Source: Streptomyces sp. ISL-66 (GTDB lineage: Bacteria > Actinomycetota > Actinomycetes > Streptomycetales > Streptomycetaceae). From it: a stretch of 64,000 bases of DNA. Under the pieces are notes generated by a model, which saw nothing but the letters and a program-made list of their open reading frames with translations, searched no databases and was not told the DNA's origin. Within the stretch, counting starts at the first letter, position 1; every line of letters begins with the position of its first letter. Both the position numbers and the translations under genes were made by a program. Location: assembly GCF_018614135.1 (NCBI RefSeq), contig NZ_JAGGOW010000038.1, positions 1 through 64,000 of the forward strand, in the 5' to 3' direction. This document shows, in pieces, positions 24,630 through 35,044 of the stretch.

Positions 24630-26717
24630 GTGAGCACCAAGCCGACGACCACAGAGCTCGACTGGACCGAACTGGACCAGCGTGCTGTCGACACCGCCCG
24701 GATCCTGGCCGCGGACGCGGTCCAGAAGGTCGGTAACGGCCACCCCGGTACGGCGATGAGCCTGGCCCCCGCCGCGTACACCCTCTTCCAGAAGGTGATG
24801 CGGCACGACCCGGCAGATCCGGAGTGGGTCGGTCGCGACCGTTTCGTGCTCTCCGCGGGTCACTCGTCGCTGACCCTCTACACCCAGCTCTACCTGGCCG
24901 GTTTCGGCCTGGAGCTGGACGACCTCAAGTCCTTCCGCACTTGGGGCTCCAAGACCCCGGGCCACCCGGAGTACGGCCACACCGCGGGCGTGGAGACCAC
25001 CACCGGCCCGCTGGGCCAGGGCATCGCCAACGCGGTGGGCATGGCCATGGCCGCCCGCTACGAGCGCGGCCTGTTCGACCCCGAGGCCGCCCAGGGCACT
25101 TCGCCGTTCGACCACATGATCTACGCGATCGCGGGCGACGGCTGCCTCCAGGAGGGCATCTCCCACGAGGCGTCCGCGCTGGCGGGTCACCAGAAGCTCG
25201 GCAACCTGGTGCTCCTCTGGGACGACAACCACATCTCCATCGAGGGCGACACCGAGACGGCCGTCTCCGAGGACACCCTGAAGCGCTACGAGGCGTACGG
25301 CTGGCACGTCCAGCGCGTGGCCCCGCAGCCCGACGGCGACCTCGACCCGAAGGCGCTGTTCGCCGCCTTCCAGGCCGCCAAGGCCGAGACGGAGCGCCCC
25401 TCGTTCATCGCCGCGCGCTCGATCATCGCCTGGCCGGCCCCGCACGCCCAGGGCACGGAGGCCTCGCACGGCTCCGCCCTCGGCGACGACGAGGTCGCCG
25501 CCACCAAGCGCGTGGTCGGCTTCGACCCGGAGCAGACCTTCGAGGTCTCCGACCAGGTCATCGAGCACACCCGCAAGGCGCTGGACCGGGGCCGCGAGGC
25601 CAAGGCCGCGTGGGAGAAGGACTTCTCCGCCTGGCGCACCGCCAACCCGGAGCGCGCGGCCGAGTTCGACCGGATCAACGCCAACGAGCTGCCCGCGGGC
25701 TGGGAGGACAAGCTCCCCGTCTTCGAGGCCGGCAAGGGCGTCGCGACCCGCGCCGCCTCGGGCAAGGTCCTCGAGGCGCTCGGCGCGGTCATCCCGGAGC
25801 TGTGGGGCGGCTCGGCCGACCTGGCCGGCTCCAACAACACCACCATCGACAAGCACTCGTCGTTCCTGCCGGTGGGCAACCCGCTGCCGGAGGCCGACCC
25901 GTACGGCCGCACCATCCACTTCGGCATCCGCGAGCACGCCATGGCCGCGGCCATGAACGGCATCGCCCTGCACGGCCACACCCGTATCTACGGCGGCACC
26001 TTCCTGGTGTTCTCCGACTACATGCGCAACGCCGTGCGCCTCTCCGCCCTGATGCACGTGCCGGTCACCTACGTGTGGACGCACGACTCCATCGGCCTCG
26101 GCGAGGACGGCCCGACGCACCAGCCGGTCGAGCACGTCGCCTCGCTGCGCGCCATCCCGGGCCTGAACGTGGTCCGCCCGGCCGACGCGAACGAGACCGC
26201 CATCGCCTGGCGCGAGATCCTGCGCCGCCACACCAAGGTGTTCGGCAAGGGCGCCCCGCACGGTCTGGCGCTGACCCGCCAGGGCGTGCCGACCTACGAG
26301 CGCAACGAGGACGCCGCCAAGGGCGGGTACGTGCTCTTCGAGGCGGAGGGGGGCGACGCACAGGTCGTCCTCATCGGCACCGGCTCCGAGGTCCAGCTCG
26401 CCGTCGCCGCCCGCGAGGCGCTGCAGGCCGAGGGCGTCCCGGCGCGGGTCGTCTCGATGCCGTCCGTCGAGTGGTTCGAGGAGCAGGACCAGTCGTACAA
26501 GGACAGCGTCCTGCCGCCGTCGGTCAAGGCCCGCGTCGCCGTGGAGGCCGGCATCGGCCTGACCTGGCACCGCTACGTCGGCGACGCCGGCCGGATCGTC
26601 TCGCTGGAGCACTTCGGCGCCTCGGCCGACGGCGCCGTGCTGTACCGCGAGTTCGGCCTGACCGCCGAAGCCGTGACCGCCGCAGCGCGCGACTCGCTCG
26701 CCGCCGCCGCGCGCTGA
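24630..26717 (+). CDS. tkt: Transketolase
   Basis: 695-aa thiamine-diphosphate enzyme moving two-carbon units between pentose, erythrose, hexose and triose phosphates. The ThDP/Mg site is [13 protein letters not shown] ... [17 protein letters not shown]; substrate residues appear in [12 protein letters not shown] and [16 protein letters not shown]. The central pyrimidine domain has [22 protein letters not shown] 24630 starts the protein ([20 protein letters not shown]), with GAGGAG about 12 bases upstream. First gene of the tkt-tal-zwf-opcA-pgl block. Confidence 0.97.
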   Translation: MSTKPTTTELDWTELDQRAVDTARILAADAVQKVGNGHPGTAMSLAPAAYTLFQKVMRHDPADPEWVGRDRFVLSAGHSSLTLYTQLYLAGFGLELDDLKSFRTWGSKTPGHPEYGHTAGVETTTGPLGQGIANAVGMAMAARYERGLFDPEAAQGTSPFDHMIYAIAGDGCLQEGISHEASALAGHQKLGNLVLLWDDNHISIEGDTETAVSEDTLKRYEAYGWHVQRVAPQPDGDLDPKALFAAFQAAKAETERPSFIAARSIIAWPAPHAQGTEASHGSALGDDEVAATKRVVGFDPEQTFEVSDQVIEHTRKALDRGREAKAAWEKDFSAWRTANPERAAEFDRINANELPAGWEDKLPVFEAGKGVATRAASGKVLEALGAVIPELWGGSADLAGSNNTTIDKHSSFLPVGNPLPEADPYGRTIHFGIREHAMAAAMNGIALHGHTRIYGGTFLVFSDYMRNAVRLSALMHVPVTYVWTHDSIGLGEDGPTHQPVEHVASLRAIPGLNVVRPADANETAIAWREILRRHTKVFGKGAPHGLALTRQGVPTYERNEDAAKGGYVLFEAEGGDAQVVLIGTGSEVQLAVAAREALQAEGVPARVVSMPSVEWFEEQDQSYKDSVLPPSVKARVAVEAGIGLTWHRYVGDAGRIVSLEHFGASADGAVLYREFGLTAEAVTAAARDSLAAAAR

Positions 26718-26752
26718 TGCCCGTACCCAGACCAGTAGGAGATGCAATCCCC

Positions 26753-27871
26753 ATGACAGACGCACTGAAGCGCCTTTCCGACGAGGGCGTGGCGATCTGG
26801 CTGGACGACCTGTCCCGCAAGCGCATCACGTCCGGCAACCTGGCCGAGCTCATCGACCAGCAGCACGTCGTGGGCGTCACCACCAACCCGGCGATCTTCC
26901 AGAAGGCGATCAGCGGCGGCGAGGGCTACGAGCAGCAGCTCGCCGACCTGGCCGCCCGCCGGGTCACCGTCGAAGAGGCCATCCGCATGATCACCACGGC
27001 GGACGTCCGCGACGCCGCCGACATCCTGCGCCCGGTGTACGACGCGACCGAGGGCCAGGACGGCCGGGTCTCCATCGAGGTCGACCCCCGTCTGGCCCAC
27101 AACACCCCGGCGACCATCGCCGAGGCCAAGCAGCTGGCCTGGCTGGTGGACCGCCCGAACACGCTCATCAAGATCCCGGCGACCAAGGCCGGCCTGCCGG
27201 CGATCACCGAGGTCATCGGCAGGGGCATCAGCGTCAACGTCACGCTGATCTTCTCGCTGGAGCGCTACCGCGAGGTCATGGACGCGTACCTGGCGGGTCT
27301 GGAGAAGGCGAAGGCCGCCGGCCTGGACCTCTCCAAGATCCACTCGGTCGCCTCCTTCTTCGTGTCCCGCGTGGACTCCGAGATCGACAAGCGCCTCGAC
27401 GGCGTCGGCACCGACGAGGCCAAGGCCCTCAAGGGCAAGGCGGCGCTCGCCAACGCCCGTCTGGCCTACGAGGCCTACGAAGAGGTGTTCTCCACCGAGC
27501 GCTGGGCCGCGCTGGACAAGGCGCACGCCAACAAGCAGCGCCCGCTGTGGGCCTCCACGGGCGTCAAGGACCCGGCGTACAAGGACACCCTGTACGTGGT
27601 GGACCTGGTCGCACCCGGCACGGTCAACACCATGCCGGAGGCCACCCTGGACGCCACCGCCGACCACGGCGTGGTCGACGGCGACACCATCCGCGGCACC
27701 TACGACCAGGCGCGCGCCGAGCTCGACGCGGTCGCGAAGCTGGGCATTTCGTACGACGATGTGGTGCAGCTGCTCGAAGAAGAGGGCGTCGAGAAGTTCG
27801 CGGTGTCCTGGAACGACCTGCTGAAGTCGACCGAGGCGGAGCTCCTGCGCCTCGCCCCCACGGAGGCCTGA
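26753..27871 (+). CDS. tal: Transaldolase
   Basis: 372-aa actinobacterial-type transaldolase moving dihydroxyacetone units between sedoheptulose-7-P and glyceraldehyde-3-P. The N-terminal family motif [13 protein letters not shown] and the Schiff-base lysine in [16 protein letters not shown] are visible, and the [14 protein letters not shown] strand follows. ATG 26753 is preceded by AGGAGA; the gap after tkt is 35 bases. The 27877 TTG of zwf follows after 5 bases, so the genes are co-transcribed. Confidence 0.97.
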   Translation: MTDALKRLSDEGVAIWLDDLSRKRITSGNLAELIDQQHVVGVTTNPAIFQKAISGGEGYEQQLADLAARRVTVEEAIRMITTADVRDAADILRPVYDATEGQDGRVSIEVDPRLAHNTPATIAEAKQLAWLVDRPNTLIKIPATKAGLPAITEVIGRGISVNVTLIFSLERYREVMDAYLAGLEKAKAAGLDLSKIHSVASFFVSRVDSEIDKRLDGVGTDEAKALKGKAALANARLAYEAYEEVFSTERWAALDKAHANKQRPLWASTGVKDPAYKDTLYVVDLVAPGTVNTMPEATLDATADHGVVDGDTIRGTYDQARAELDAVAKLGISYDDVVQLLEEEGVEKFAVSWNDLLKSTEAELLRLAPTEA

Positions 27872-27876
27872 ACACT

Positions 27877-29406
27877 TTGTCTGTAAACGGAGCGAACCCG
27901 CTTCGTGACGCACAGGACCGGCGGCTCCCGCGCATCGCGGGGCCGTCCGGCCTGGTCATTTTCGGCGTTACGGGTGACCTGTCGCGCAAGAAGCTGATGC
28001 CTGCCGTCTACGACCTCGCCAACCGCGGCCTGCTCCCGCCGGGCTTCTCGCTGATCGGTTTCGCCCGTCGCGAGTGGCAGGACGAGGACTTCGCGCAGGA
28101 AGTCCACGACGCGGTCAAGGAACACGCGCGCACGCCCTTCCGCGAGGAGGTCTGGCAGCAGCTCGTACAGGGCTGCCGTTTCGTGCAGGGCGACTTCGAC
28201 GACGACCAGGCGTTCGAGACGCTGAAGTCGACGATCGAGGAGCTGGACAAGGCACAGGGCACCGGCGGCAACTTCGCCTTCTACCTGTCCGTCCCGCCGA
28301 AGTTCTTCCCCAAGGTCGTCGCCCAGCTCAAGAAGCACGGGCTGGCGGACCAGAAGGAGGGCTCCTGGCGCCGCGCGGTCATCGAGAAGCCCTTCGGGCA
28401 CGACCTGACCAGTGCACAGGAGCTCAACCAGCTCGTGCACGACGTCTTCCCGCCCAACGAGGTCTTCCGGATCGACCACTACCTGGGCAAGGAGACCGTC
28501 CAGAACATCCTGGCGCTCCGCTTCGCCAACACGATGTTCGAGCCGATCTGGAACCGGTCGTACGTCGACCACGTGCAGATCACCATGGCCGAGGACATCG
28601 GCATCGGCGGCCGGGCCGGCTACTACGACGGCATCGGCGCGGCCCGCGACGTCATCCAGAACCACCTGCTCCAGCTGCTGGCGCTCACCGCGATGGAGGA
28701 GCCCGGCTCCTTCCACCCCAAGGCGCTGGTGGCCGAGAAGCTCAAGGTGCTGACCGCCGTGGAGCTGCCCGAGGACCTGGGCAAGCACACCGTGCGCGGC
28801 CAGTACTCGGCGGCCTGGCAGGGCGGCGAGAAGGTCGTCGGGTACCTCGAAGAGGACGGGATCAACCCCAAGTCGAAGACCGACACCTACGCGGCCATCC
28901 GCCTGGAGATCAACAACCGCCGCTGGGCGGGCGTCCCGTTCTACCTGCGGACCGGCAAGCGCCTGGGCCGCCGGGTGACCGAGATCGCGGTCGTCTTCAA
29001 GCGGGCCCCGTACCTGCCGTTCGAGTCGGGCGCGACCGAGGAGCTGGGGCAGAACGCCCTGGTCATCCGGGTCCAGCCGGACGAGGGCGTGACGGTGCGC
29101 TTCGGCTCCAAGGTTCCGGGCACCTCCATGGAGGTGCGGGACGTCACGATGGACTTCGCCTACGGCGAGTCCTTCACCGAGTCGAGCCCCGAGGCCTACG
29201 AGCGGCTCATCCTCGACGTCCTGCTCGGCGACGCGAACCTCTTCCCGCGCCACCAGGAGGTCGAGCTGTCCTGGAACATCCTCGACCCGATCGAGAAGTA
29301 CTGGGACACGCACGGCAAGCCCGCCCAGTACCCGTCGGGCACCTGGGGACCGGTCGAGGCGGACGAGATGCTCGCACGAGACGGACGGAGCTGGCGCCGG
29401 CCATGA
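27877..29406 (+). CDS. zwf: Glucose-6-phosphate 1-dehydrogenase
   Basis: 509-aa NADP-dependent enzyme opening the oxidative pentose-phosphate pathway. Rossmann GVTGDLSRKKLMPAVYDLAN near residue 30 and catalytic RIDHYLGKETVQN (family active-site signature with His/Lys) near 198. Start: a rare TTG at 27877 (SVNGANPLRDAQDRRLPRI) with GGAGG at 27862 about 10 bases upstream; no better ATG/GTG fits. The stop overlaps the opcA ATG (ATGA), coupling zwf to its partner OpcA. Confidence 0.96.
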   Translation: MSVNGANPLRDAQDRRLPRIAGPSGLVIFGVTGDLSRKKLMPAVYDLANRGLLPPGFSLIGFARREWQDEDFAQEVHDAVKEHARTPFREEVWQQLVQGCRFVQGDFDDDQAFETLKSTIEELDKAQGTGGNFAFYLSVPPKFFPKVVAQLKKHGLADQKEGSWRRAVIEKPFGHDLTSAQELNQLVHDVFPPNEVFRIDHYLGKETVQNILALRFANTMFEPIWNRSYVDHVQITMAEDIGIGGRAGYYDGIGAARDVIQNHLLQLLALTAMEEPGSFHPKALVAEKLKVLTAVELPEDLGKHTVRGQYSAAWQGGEKVVGYLEEDGINPKSKTDTYAAIRLEINNRRWAGVPFYLRTGKRLGRRVTEIAVVFKRAPYLPFESGATEELGQNALVIRVQPDEGVTVRFGSKVPGTSMEVRDVTMDFAYGESFTESSPEAYERLILDVLLGDANLFPRHQEVELSWNILDPIEKYWDTHGKPAQYPSGTWGPVEADEMLARDGRSWRRP

Positions 29407-30455
29407 AGATCGACCTCACGGAGACCAACTCCAGCAAGATCAACGCCGCGTTGGTGCAGGCGCGCCGGGACATCGGCACGCCCGCCATCGGCATGGTCCT
29501 CACGCTGGTGATCGTGACCGACGAGGAGAACGCGTACGACGCGCTCAAGTCGGCGAACGACGCGTCCCGCGAGCACCCTTCGCGGATCGTCGTCGTCATC
29601 AAGCGGGTCAGCCGCTCGCCGCGCAGCCGCCAGGGCGCCCGTCTCGACGCGGAAGTCCGCGTCGGGACGGACTCCGGCACCGGCGAAACGGTTGTTCTAC
29701 GCCTGCACGGCGAACTGGTCGACCACGCCCAGTCGGTGGTCCTCCCCCTGCTCCTGCCGGACGCGCCCGTCGTCGTCTGGTGGCCGGAGGGCGCTCCGCA
29801 GGACCTGGCTGGCGACCCCCTGGGGGCGCTCGGCCAGCGCCGGATCACGGACACCTACTCGGTCGAGAACCCCATCGAGGCACTCGGCTCGCGGGCCGAG
29901 GCCTACGCCCCGGGGGACACGGACCTGTCCTGGACCCGGATCACCCCGTGGCGCTCCATGCTGGCGGCCGCGCTGGACCAGCAGACCCACTCGGTGGCCT
30001 CGGCGACCGTGGAGGGCGAGGACGACAACCCGAGCTGCGAACTGCTGGCCATGTGGCTCGCGGACCGGCTCCAGGTCCCCGTCAAGCGCACCTCCTCGGC
30101 GGGTCCCGGCCTCACGGCGGTCCGGCTGGAGACCGAGGGCGGCGCGATCGTCCTGGACCGGGCGGACGGCGCGCTGGCCACGCTGTGCATGCCGGGCCAG
30201 CCCGACCGCGCGGTGGCGCTCAAGCGCCGCGACACGGCCGAGCTGCTCGCGGAGGAGCTGCGCCGGCTGGACCCGGACAACACCTACGAGTCCTCGCTGA
30301 GGTTCGGCGTGGCGAAGCTGACGGCTTCGTCCCAGCCGGCGCCGGCCGAGGCCGAGGCTTCGAAGCCGGTCCCGGCCGAGGCCGAGGCCGAGGCCGAGGC
30401 TCCGGCCGCGAAGCCGACTCCGGCGAAGCCGGCCAAGAAGGCCGCGGCCAAGTAG
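29403..30455 (+). CDS. opcA: OpcA, glucose-6-phosphate dehydrogenase assembly/activator protein
   Basis: 350-aa OpcA, the protein needed for full activity of Zwf in actinobacteria and cyanobacteria (redox-linked allosteric effector). Conserved beginning (MKIDLTETNSSKINAALVQA) and family blocks VVVWWPEGAP and LSWTRITPWRSMLAAALDQ. After residue about 305 the family homology ends and a low-complexity Ala/Glu/Pro then Lys/Ala tail follows (AEAEAEAEAPAAKPTPAKPA). Overlaps zwf by four bases. Confidence 0.94.
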   Translation: MKIDLTETNSSKINAALVQARRDIGTPAIGMVLTLVIVTDEENAYDALKSANDASREHPSRIVVVIKRVSRSPRSRQGARLDAEVRVGTDSGTGETVVLRLHGELVDHAQSVVLPLLLPDAPVVVWWPEGAPQDLAGDPLGALGQRRITDTYSVENPIEALGSRAEAYAPGDTDLSWTRITPWRSMLAAALDQQTHSVASATVEGEDDNPSCELLAMWLADRLQVPVKRTSSAGPGLTAVRLETEGGAIVLDRADGALATLCMPGQPDRAVALKRRDTAELLAEELRRLDPDNTYESSLRFGVAKLTASSQPAPAEAEASKPVPAEAEAEAEAPAAKPTPAKPAKKAAAK

Positions 30456-30511
30456 CACGACCGCTGCGCGGAGCCGCCCCCTACCCGCTACCCGCCCTTC
30501 CACCGTTTCCC

Positions 30512-30607
30512 CGGGCCGGAAATCCGGCCTCGCCGGCGTTTGAGGCGCGGGGTCAGGGGCGGAGCCCCGGTTTCGGGAAGGGGCGGGGTGGGGGAAGGCC
30601 CCGCGCG
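30512..30607. repeat. Dispersed Streptomyces-type intergenic repeat
   Basis: Contains GGCCGGA-AA-TCCGGCC (30514-30529), a GCGTTTGAGGCGCGGGGTC stretch, GGGGC-GGA-GCCCC (30556-30568) and a G-rich GGGGCGGGGTGGGGG run. I recall near-identical units as abundant intergenic elements in Streptomyces. The same GGGGCGGAGCCCC core recurs inverted at 51443-51455. Here it separates opcA from pgl. Confidence 0.6.
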
Positions 30608-30652
30608 GCGGCATCCCCACCCGCACCCGAACTACCGACAAGGCGGCAGCAC

Positions 30653-31441
30653 ATGGGCATGACGACTCCCCAGGTCGTCGTCCACCGGGACAAGGAGCTG
30701 ATGGCCCAGGCCGCGGCGGCCCGGCTGATCACGAAGATCGTGGACGCGCAGGCGGCCCGCGGCAGTGCCTCCGTGGTCCTCACCGGCGGTCGCAACGGCA
30801 ACGGCCTGCTGACCGCACTGGCCGCGGCCCCGGCCCGGGACGCGATCGACTGGTCCCGGCTGGACCTGTGGTGGGGCGACGAGCGGTACGTGCCCGCCGA
30901 CGATCCCGAGCGCAACCACACCCAGGCCCGCGAGGCCCTCCTGGACGCCGTCCCGGTGGACCCCGCGCGGGTCCACGTCATGCCCGCCTCCGACGGCCCC
31001 TACGGGGACGACGTGGACGCGGCGGCCGCCTCCTACGCGCAGGAGCTCCGCAAGGCCTCCAGCCCCGAGGACCACGGCCCGGTCCCCCGCTTCGACGTCC
31101 TCATGCTGGGGGTCGGACCGGACACCCACGTGGCCTCGCTCTTTCCGGAGCACCCGGCCGCCCGGGAGACCGAGCGCACGGTGGTCGGCGTACACGGCGC
31201 GCCGAAGCCGCCGCCTACCCGGATCTCGCTGACCCTCCCGGCGATCCGGGCCGCGCGCGAGGTGTGGCTCCTGGCGGCGGGCGAGGACAAGGCGGCCGCG
31301 GTGGCCATCGCCCTGGGCGGGGCCGGCCAGGTCCAGGCCCCCGCGGCGGCGGCCTACGGGCGCTCCCGGACCCTGTGGCTCCTGGACCGCGCGGCCGCCG
31401 CGAAACTCCCGTCGGGCATGTATCCCCCGGCCTTCTCCTGA
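30653..31441 (+). CDS. pgl: 6-phosphogluconolactonase
   Basis: 262-aa DevB-type lactonase hydrolysing 6-phosphogluconolactone, the step after Zwf. Family motifs are VLTGGRNGNGLLTAL, WWGDERYVPADDPERNH and LMLGVGPDTHVASLFPEHPA (NagB/Pgl sugar-phosphate site), with a WLLAAGEDKAAAV segment. ATG 30653 is followed by a second ATG at 30659; AAGG upstream is weak. Separated from opcA by 197 bases including the dispersed repeat, so it may have its own promoter. Confidence 0.93.
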   Translation: MGMTTPQVVVHRDKELMAQAAAARLITKIVDAQAARGSASVVLTGGRNGNGLLTALAAAPARDAIDWSRLDLWWGDERYVPADDPERNHTQAREALLDAVPVDPARVHVMPASDGPYGDDVDAAAASYAQELRKASSPEDHGPVPRFDVLMLGVGPDTHVASLFPEHPAARETERTVVGVHGAPKPPPTRISLTLPAIRAAREVWLLAAGEDKAAAVAIALGGAGQVQAPAAAAYGRSRTLWLLDRAAAAKLPSGMYPPAFS

Positions 31442-31456
31442 TCCCGCGGAACCGAC

Positions 31457-31494
31457 GGGGCCCGCCCTCCATCAAGATCCGGAGGGCGGGCCCC
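31457..31494. terminator. Bidirectional hairpin terminator pgl/pgi
   Basis: Perfect 14-bp stem (31457-31470 with 31481-31494), 10-base loop, between the convergent pgl and pgi genes. Confidence 0.85.
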
Positions 31495-31535
31495 TTCGCT
31501 TGCCCGGTCGGCGTACCGGTCGGCGTACGGGTCGG

Positions 31536-33197
31536 TCAGCGGCCCCGCAGCGAGCGGTACGTCGCCACCAGTGCGCGCGTGGAGGCGTCGAGTCCGGCCA
31601 CCTCTTCCCCGGTGACGAGTGCGGGCTCCAACCGCTTCGCCAGGACCTTGCCCAGCTCCACGCCCCACTGGTCGAAGGAGTCGATGTTCCACACCGCGCC
31701 CTGGACGAACACCTTGTGCTCGTAGAGCGCGATCAGCTGGCCCAGGACCGCCGGGGTGAGCTCGGCCGCCAGGACCGTCGTCGTGGGGTGGTTGCCCGCG
31801 AAGGTCTTGTGCGGGACGAGCGACTCCGCGACCCCCTCCGCGCGGACCTCGTCCGCCGTCTTGCCGAAGGCCAGCGCCTGCGTCTGCGCGAAGAAGTTCG
31901 CCATCAGCAGGTCGTGCTGGGCCGCCAGCGAGGGCGGCAGCTCCTCCAGCGGCCGGGCGAAGCCGATGAAGTCCGCCGGGATCATCCGCGTGCCCTGGTG
32001 GATCAACTGGTAGTAGGCGTGCTGCCCGTTGGTGCCGGGCGTGCCCCAGACCACCGGTCCGGTCTGCCATTCCACCGGATTGCCCTCGCGGTCCACGGAC
32101 TTGCCGTTGGACTCCATGTCCAGCTGCTGCAAGTAGGCGGTGAAGCGCGACAGGTAGTGGCTGTAGGGCAGCACCGCGTGCGACTGCGCGTCGAAGAACG
32201 CCCCGTACCAGATCCCCAACAGGCCCATCAGGAGCGGCGCGTTCTCCTGCGGCGGCGCCGTGCGGAAGTGGTGGTCCATCTCCGCGAACCCGTCGAGCAG
32301 CTCCCGGAAGGCGTCCGGACCGATCGCCACCATCAGCGAGAGGCCGATCGCCGAGTCGAAGGAGTAGCGCCCGCCGACCCAGTCCCAGAACTCGAACATG
32401 TTGGCCGGATCGATGCCGAACGCGGTGACCTTCTCGGCGTTGGTCGACAGCGCCACGAAGTGCCGTGCCACGGCGGCCTGGTCGCCGCCGAGGCCGGCGA
32501 GCAGCCACTCGCGCGCGGAAGTGGCGTTGGTGATGGTCTCGATCGTCGTGAAGGTCTTCGACGCGATGATGAAGAGCGTCTGCTCCGGGTCCAGGTCCCG
32601 CACGGCCTCGTGCAGGTCCGCGCCGTCCACGTTGGACACGAAGCGCAGGGTCAGGCCCCGGTCGGAGAAGGCGCGCAGGGCCTCGTACGCCATCGCCGGG
32701 CCCAGGTCCGAGCCGCCGATGCCGATGTTGACCACGTTCTTGATGCGCTTGCCGGTGAAACCGGTCCAGGCCCCCGAGCGGACCTGCTCGGCGAAGGCCG
32801 CCATCTTGTCGAGGACGGCGTGCACGCCGGGTACGACGTTCTCGCCGTCCACCTCGATGACCGCGCCCTTCGGGGCGCGCAGCGCGGTGTGCAGGACCGC
32901 CCGGTCCTCGGTCGTGTTGATCTTCTCGCCCCGGAACATCGCCTCGCGCAGTTCCGCCACCCCCGTGGCCTGCGCCAACTCCCGCAACAGGGTCAGCGTC
33001 TCGTCGGTCACGAGGTGCTTCGAGTAGTCGATGTGCAGGTCCCCGGCGCGCAGGGTGTAGCCGGCGCCGCGGTCCGGATCCGTCTCGAACAAGTCCCGCA
33101 GATGCGTCTGTCCCAGCTCGTCCCGGTGTTTGGCGAGCGCCAGCCACTGCGGTGTCCGGTTGAGCTTCGTTCGGCTGTCTGCATTCATCTCGGACAT
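31536..33197 (-). CDS. pgi: Glucose-6-phosphate isomerase
   Basis: 553-aa phosphoglucose isomerase interconverting glucose-6-P and fructose-6-P. The Pgi signatures are present: [44 protein letters not shown] and the C-terminal [16 protein letters not shown]. The start at 33197 ([18 protein letters not shown]) has a GGAAGAAG site; ATG 33188 is close and possible. Links the pentose-phosphate block to the glycolytic genes that follow on the same strand. Confidence 0.97.
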   Translation of the reverse strand: MSEMNADSRTKLNRTPQWLALAKHRDELGQTHLRDLFETDPDRGAGYTLRAGDLHIDYSKHLVTDETLTLLRELAQATGVAELREAMFRGEKINTTEDRAVLHTALRAPKGAVIEVDGENVVPGVHAVLDKMAAFAEQVRSGAWTGFTGKRIKNVVNIGIGGSDLGPAMAYEALRAFSDRGLTLRFVSNVDGADLHEAVRDLDPEQTLFIIASKTFTTIETITNATSAREWLLAGLGGDQAAVARHFVALSTNAEKVTAFGIDPANMFEFWDWVGGRYSFDSAIGLSLMVAIGPDAFRELLDGFAEMDHHFRTAPPQENAPLLMGLLGIWYGAFFDAQSHAVLPYSHYLSRFTAYLQQLDMESNGKSVDREGNPVEWQTGPVVWGTPGTNGQHAYYQLIHQGTRMIPADFIGFARPLEELPPSLAAQHDLLMANFFAQTQALAFGKTADEVRAEGVAESLVPHKTFAGNHPTTTVLAAELTPAVLGQLIALYEHKVFVQGAVWNIDSFDQWGVELGKVLAKRLEPALVTGEEVAGLDASTRALVATYRSLRGR

Positions 33198-33277
33198 CAA
33201 CCCACTTCTTCCGTCCTGTCGTGCCCCGCCGTTCCCCAACCTAAGGGATAGGAAGCGGCACAACCGACACAAAGCAG

Positions 33278-33314
33278 CCCGGCCCGCGAGAGAAGAAGTC
33301 TCCCGCGGGCCGGG
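33278..33314 (-). terminator. Hairpin terminator after the RbpA-family gene
   Basis: 16-bp stem with one mismatch (33278-33293 with 33299-33314), 5-base loop, 34 bases beyond the RbpA-family stop and upstream of pgi. Confidence 0.75.
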
Positions 33315-33347
33315 CCCGGGTCACATCGGTCGTCTACCGGTGGAACG

Positions 33348-33683
33348 TCAGATCTCGCCGCGCAGCTTGGCGAGCGCTTCGGCGAGAATTGCCTCGCCGT
33401 CGGCATCCGTTCGCCTTTCCCGTACGTACGCCAGGTGCGTCTTGTACGGTTCGGTGCGCGGCGGCGCCGGAGGGTTGTCCCGGTCCTGGCCGGCCGGGAA
33501 ACCACAGCGCGGGCAGTCCCAAGTATCGGGCACCTGCGCGTCACTGGCGAAGCTCGGCTGCGTCTCGTGCCCGTTCGAGCACCAGAAGGAGATGCGCAGG
33601 CGGGGCGCGGACTCGCCGCGCTCGGCCTCACCCATCGGCCCCGCTCCGACCCGACTGCCACGGATCGCGTTGCCACTTGCCAC
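33348..33683 (-). CDS. RbpA-family RNA polymerase-binding protein (RbpA/RbpB paralogue)
   Basis: 111-aa actinobacterial RNA polymerase-binding factor that contacts the principal sigma factor. Zinc-type residues C35, H39, C57 and C60 (WCSNGHE ... DCPRC) are kept, and the C-terminal helix that binds sigma region 2 is visible (LAYVRERRTDADGEAILAEALAKLRGE). From memory, the well-studied 124-aa S. coelicolor RbpA begins MSERALRGTR, whereas this sequence begins MASGNAIRGSRVGAG and sits between pgi and secG, so I take it to be the paralogue. GTG 33683 has GGGAG 9 bases upstream. Terminator at 33278-33314. Confidence 0.85.
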   Translation of the reverse strand: MASGNAIRGSRVGAGPMGEAERGESAPRLRISFWCSNGHETQPSFASDAQVPDTWDCPRCGFPAGQDRDNPPAPPRTEPYKTHLAYVRERRTDADGEAILAEALAKLRGEI

Positions 33684-33862
33684 GGTCGTAACTCCCTGCG
33701 TAATGGTGCCGCGAAGCGTGAGTGGATTCCGTCGCGGGCGCCCAAGTCTACGTAAGGCCCAACGCGCGTCCAGTGACTGGAGTTACCCATTCCAGACGGG
33801 GACGCCGGACCTCATGATAGGCCGGGGGGAGCCGACCGGACTGCCGGAATGGCCAGAACGCC

Positions 33863-34102
33863 TCAGCTGCCGCTGGACTTCATGAGCAGGCCGAGCGCGA
33901 CGATGCAGGCGAACCACAGCAGACCGATCACGACGGTGATGCGGTCGAGGTTGCGCTCCGCGACCGAGGACCCTCCGACCGAGGACTGCATGCCTCCGCC
34001 GAACATGTCGGAAAGGCCGCCGCCCTTGCCCTTGTGCATCAGCACGAGCAGCATCAGCAGGGCGCTGAAGACGACCAGGGCGATCGAGAACCCCATAATC
34101 AC
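33863..34102 (-). CDS. secG: Preprotein translocase subunit SecG
   Basis: 79-aa SecG, the small auxiliary subunit of SecYEG. Two transmembrane helices (FSIALVVFSALLMLLVLMHK and ITVVIGLLWFACIVALGLLM) flank the conserved GKGGGLSDMFGGG loop. GTG 34102 is chosen with AGGA 9 bases upstream; ATG 34096 is an alternative. It follows tpiA after a hairpin; secG next to tpiA/pgk/gap is a conserved order in actinobacteria. Confidence 0.93.
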   Translation of the reverse strand: MIMGFSIALVVFSALLMLLVLMHKGKGGGLSDMFGGGMQSSVGGSSVAERNLDRITVVIGLLWFACIVALGLLMKSSGS

Positions 34103-34156
34103 GGCTGATTCCTACTTTCTGGGCTTTCTGGGCTTTCCCGCAATGGTGAAACGTGC

Positions 34157-34197
34157 GCGGGGGCCGGCGGCTGGTGTGTCAGCCCGCTGGCCCCCGC
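34157..34197 (-). terminator. Hairpin between tpiA and secG
   Basis: Outer 9-bp perfect stem (34157-34165 with 34189-34197) with further GC pairing inside, 65 bases after the tpiA stop. A 10-base tandem TTTCTGGGCT repeat lies at 34117-34136. Confidence 0.6.
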
Positions 34198-34262
34198 AAG
34201 GGTACGACGGATCCGTCCTACCGCATACTCACGATCGGCTGCTCGACGACCGTGACCGCGTC

Positions 34263-35039
34263 CTACTGGTCGCGGAACCGGACGATCTTGACGAACTCGT
34301 CCGTGTCCAGCGCCGCGCCGCCGATGAGGGCGCCGTCGACGTCGGGCTGGGCCATGATCGCCGCGATGTTGCCGGACTTCACCGAGCCGCCGTACTGGAT
34401 GCGGACCTTGTCGGCCAGCTCCTGCGAGTACAGCTCCGCGAGGCGGCCGCGGATGGCACCGCAGACCTCCTGGGCGTCCTCGGGGGTGGCGACCTCGCCG
34501 GTGCCGATCGCCCATACGGGTTCGTACGCGATCACGATCGACTCGACCTGCTCGGCCGGAACGTCCTTCAGGCCGCCGTCGAGCTGGTTCAGCGTGTACT
34601 GGACCTGCTGGCCGGCCTTGCGGATGTCCAGGCCCTCGCCAACGCACAGGATCGGGGTGATCCCGTGCTTGTAGGCGGCCTTGACCTTGGCGTTGCAGAT
34701 CTCGTCGCTCTCGGCGTGGTACTGGCGGCGCTCGCTGTGGCCGACGGCGACGAACGTGCACTTCAGCTTCGACAGCATCGGGCCGGAGATCTCACCGGTG
34801 TAGGCACCGGAGTCGTGCGCCGAGATGTCCTGGGCGCCGTACTTGATCTTCAGCTTGTCGCCGTCGACCAGGGTCTGGACCGAGCGGAGGTCGACGAAGG
34901 GCGGCAGGACCGCGACCTCGACGGCGTCGTAGTCCTTGTCGGTCAGGGCGAAGGCGAGCTTCTGGACGTGGGCGATGGCCTCGAGGTGGTTGAGGTTCAT
35001 CTTCCAGTTGCCCGCCATCAGCGGGGTACGCGTGGTCAT
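34263..35039 (-). CDS. tpiA: Triosephosphate isomerase
   Basis: 258-aa TIM-barrel enzyme. Catalytic Lys13 in AGNWKMN, electrophilic His in VAVGHSERR, catalytic Glu in [11 protein letters not shown], and phosphate loop [11 protein letters not shown] are all present. It starts 5 bases after the pgk stop, so it is cotranscribed with pgk. Confidence 0.98.
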   Translation of the reverse strand: MTTRTPLMAGNWKMNLNHLEAIAHVQKLAFALTDKDYDAVEVAVLPPFVDLRSVQTLVDGDKLKIKYGAQDISAHDSGAYTGEISGPMLSKLKCTFVAVGHSERRQYHAESDEICNAKVKAAYKHGITPILCVGEGLDIRKAGQQVQYTLNQLDGGLKDVPAEQVESIVIAYEPVWAIGTGEVATPEDAQEVCGAIRGRLAELYSQELADKVRIQYGGSVKSGNIAAIMAQPDVDGALIGGAALDTDEFVKIVRFRDQ

Positions 35040-35044
35040 GCGGT

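Noticed and set aside
33684..33862. SigR-type promoter (GGAAT-N18/19-GTT) for the RbpA-family gene
   Set aside because: Both GGAAT motifs on the minus strand lack GTT at the required spacing.
34157..34197. tRNA-like GC-rich fold between tpiA and secG
   Set aside because: No conserved tRNA bases (T-loop GTTCRA, anticodon arm); it is a simple hairpin consistent with a terminator.
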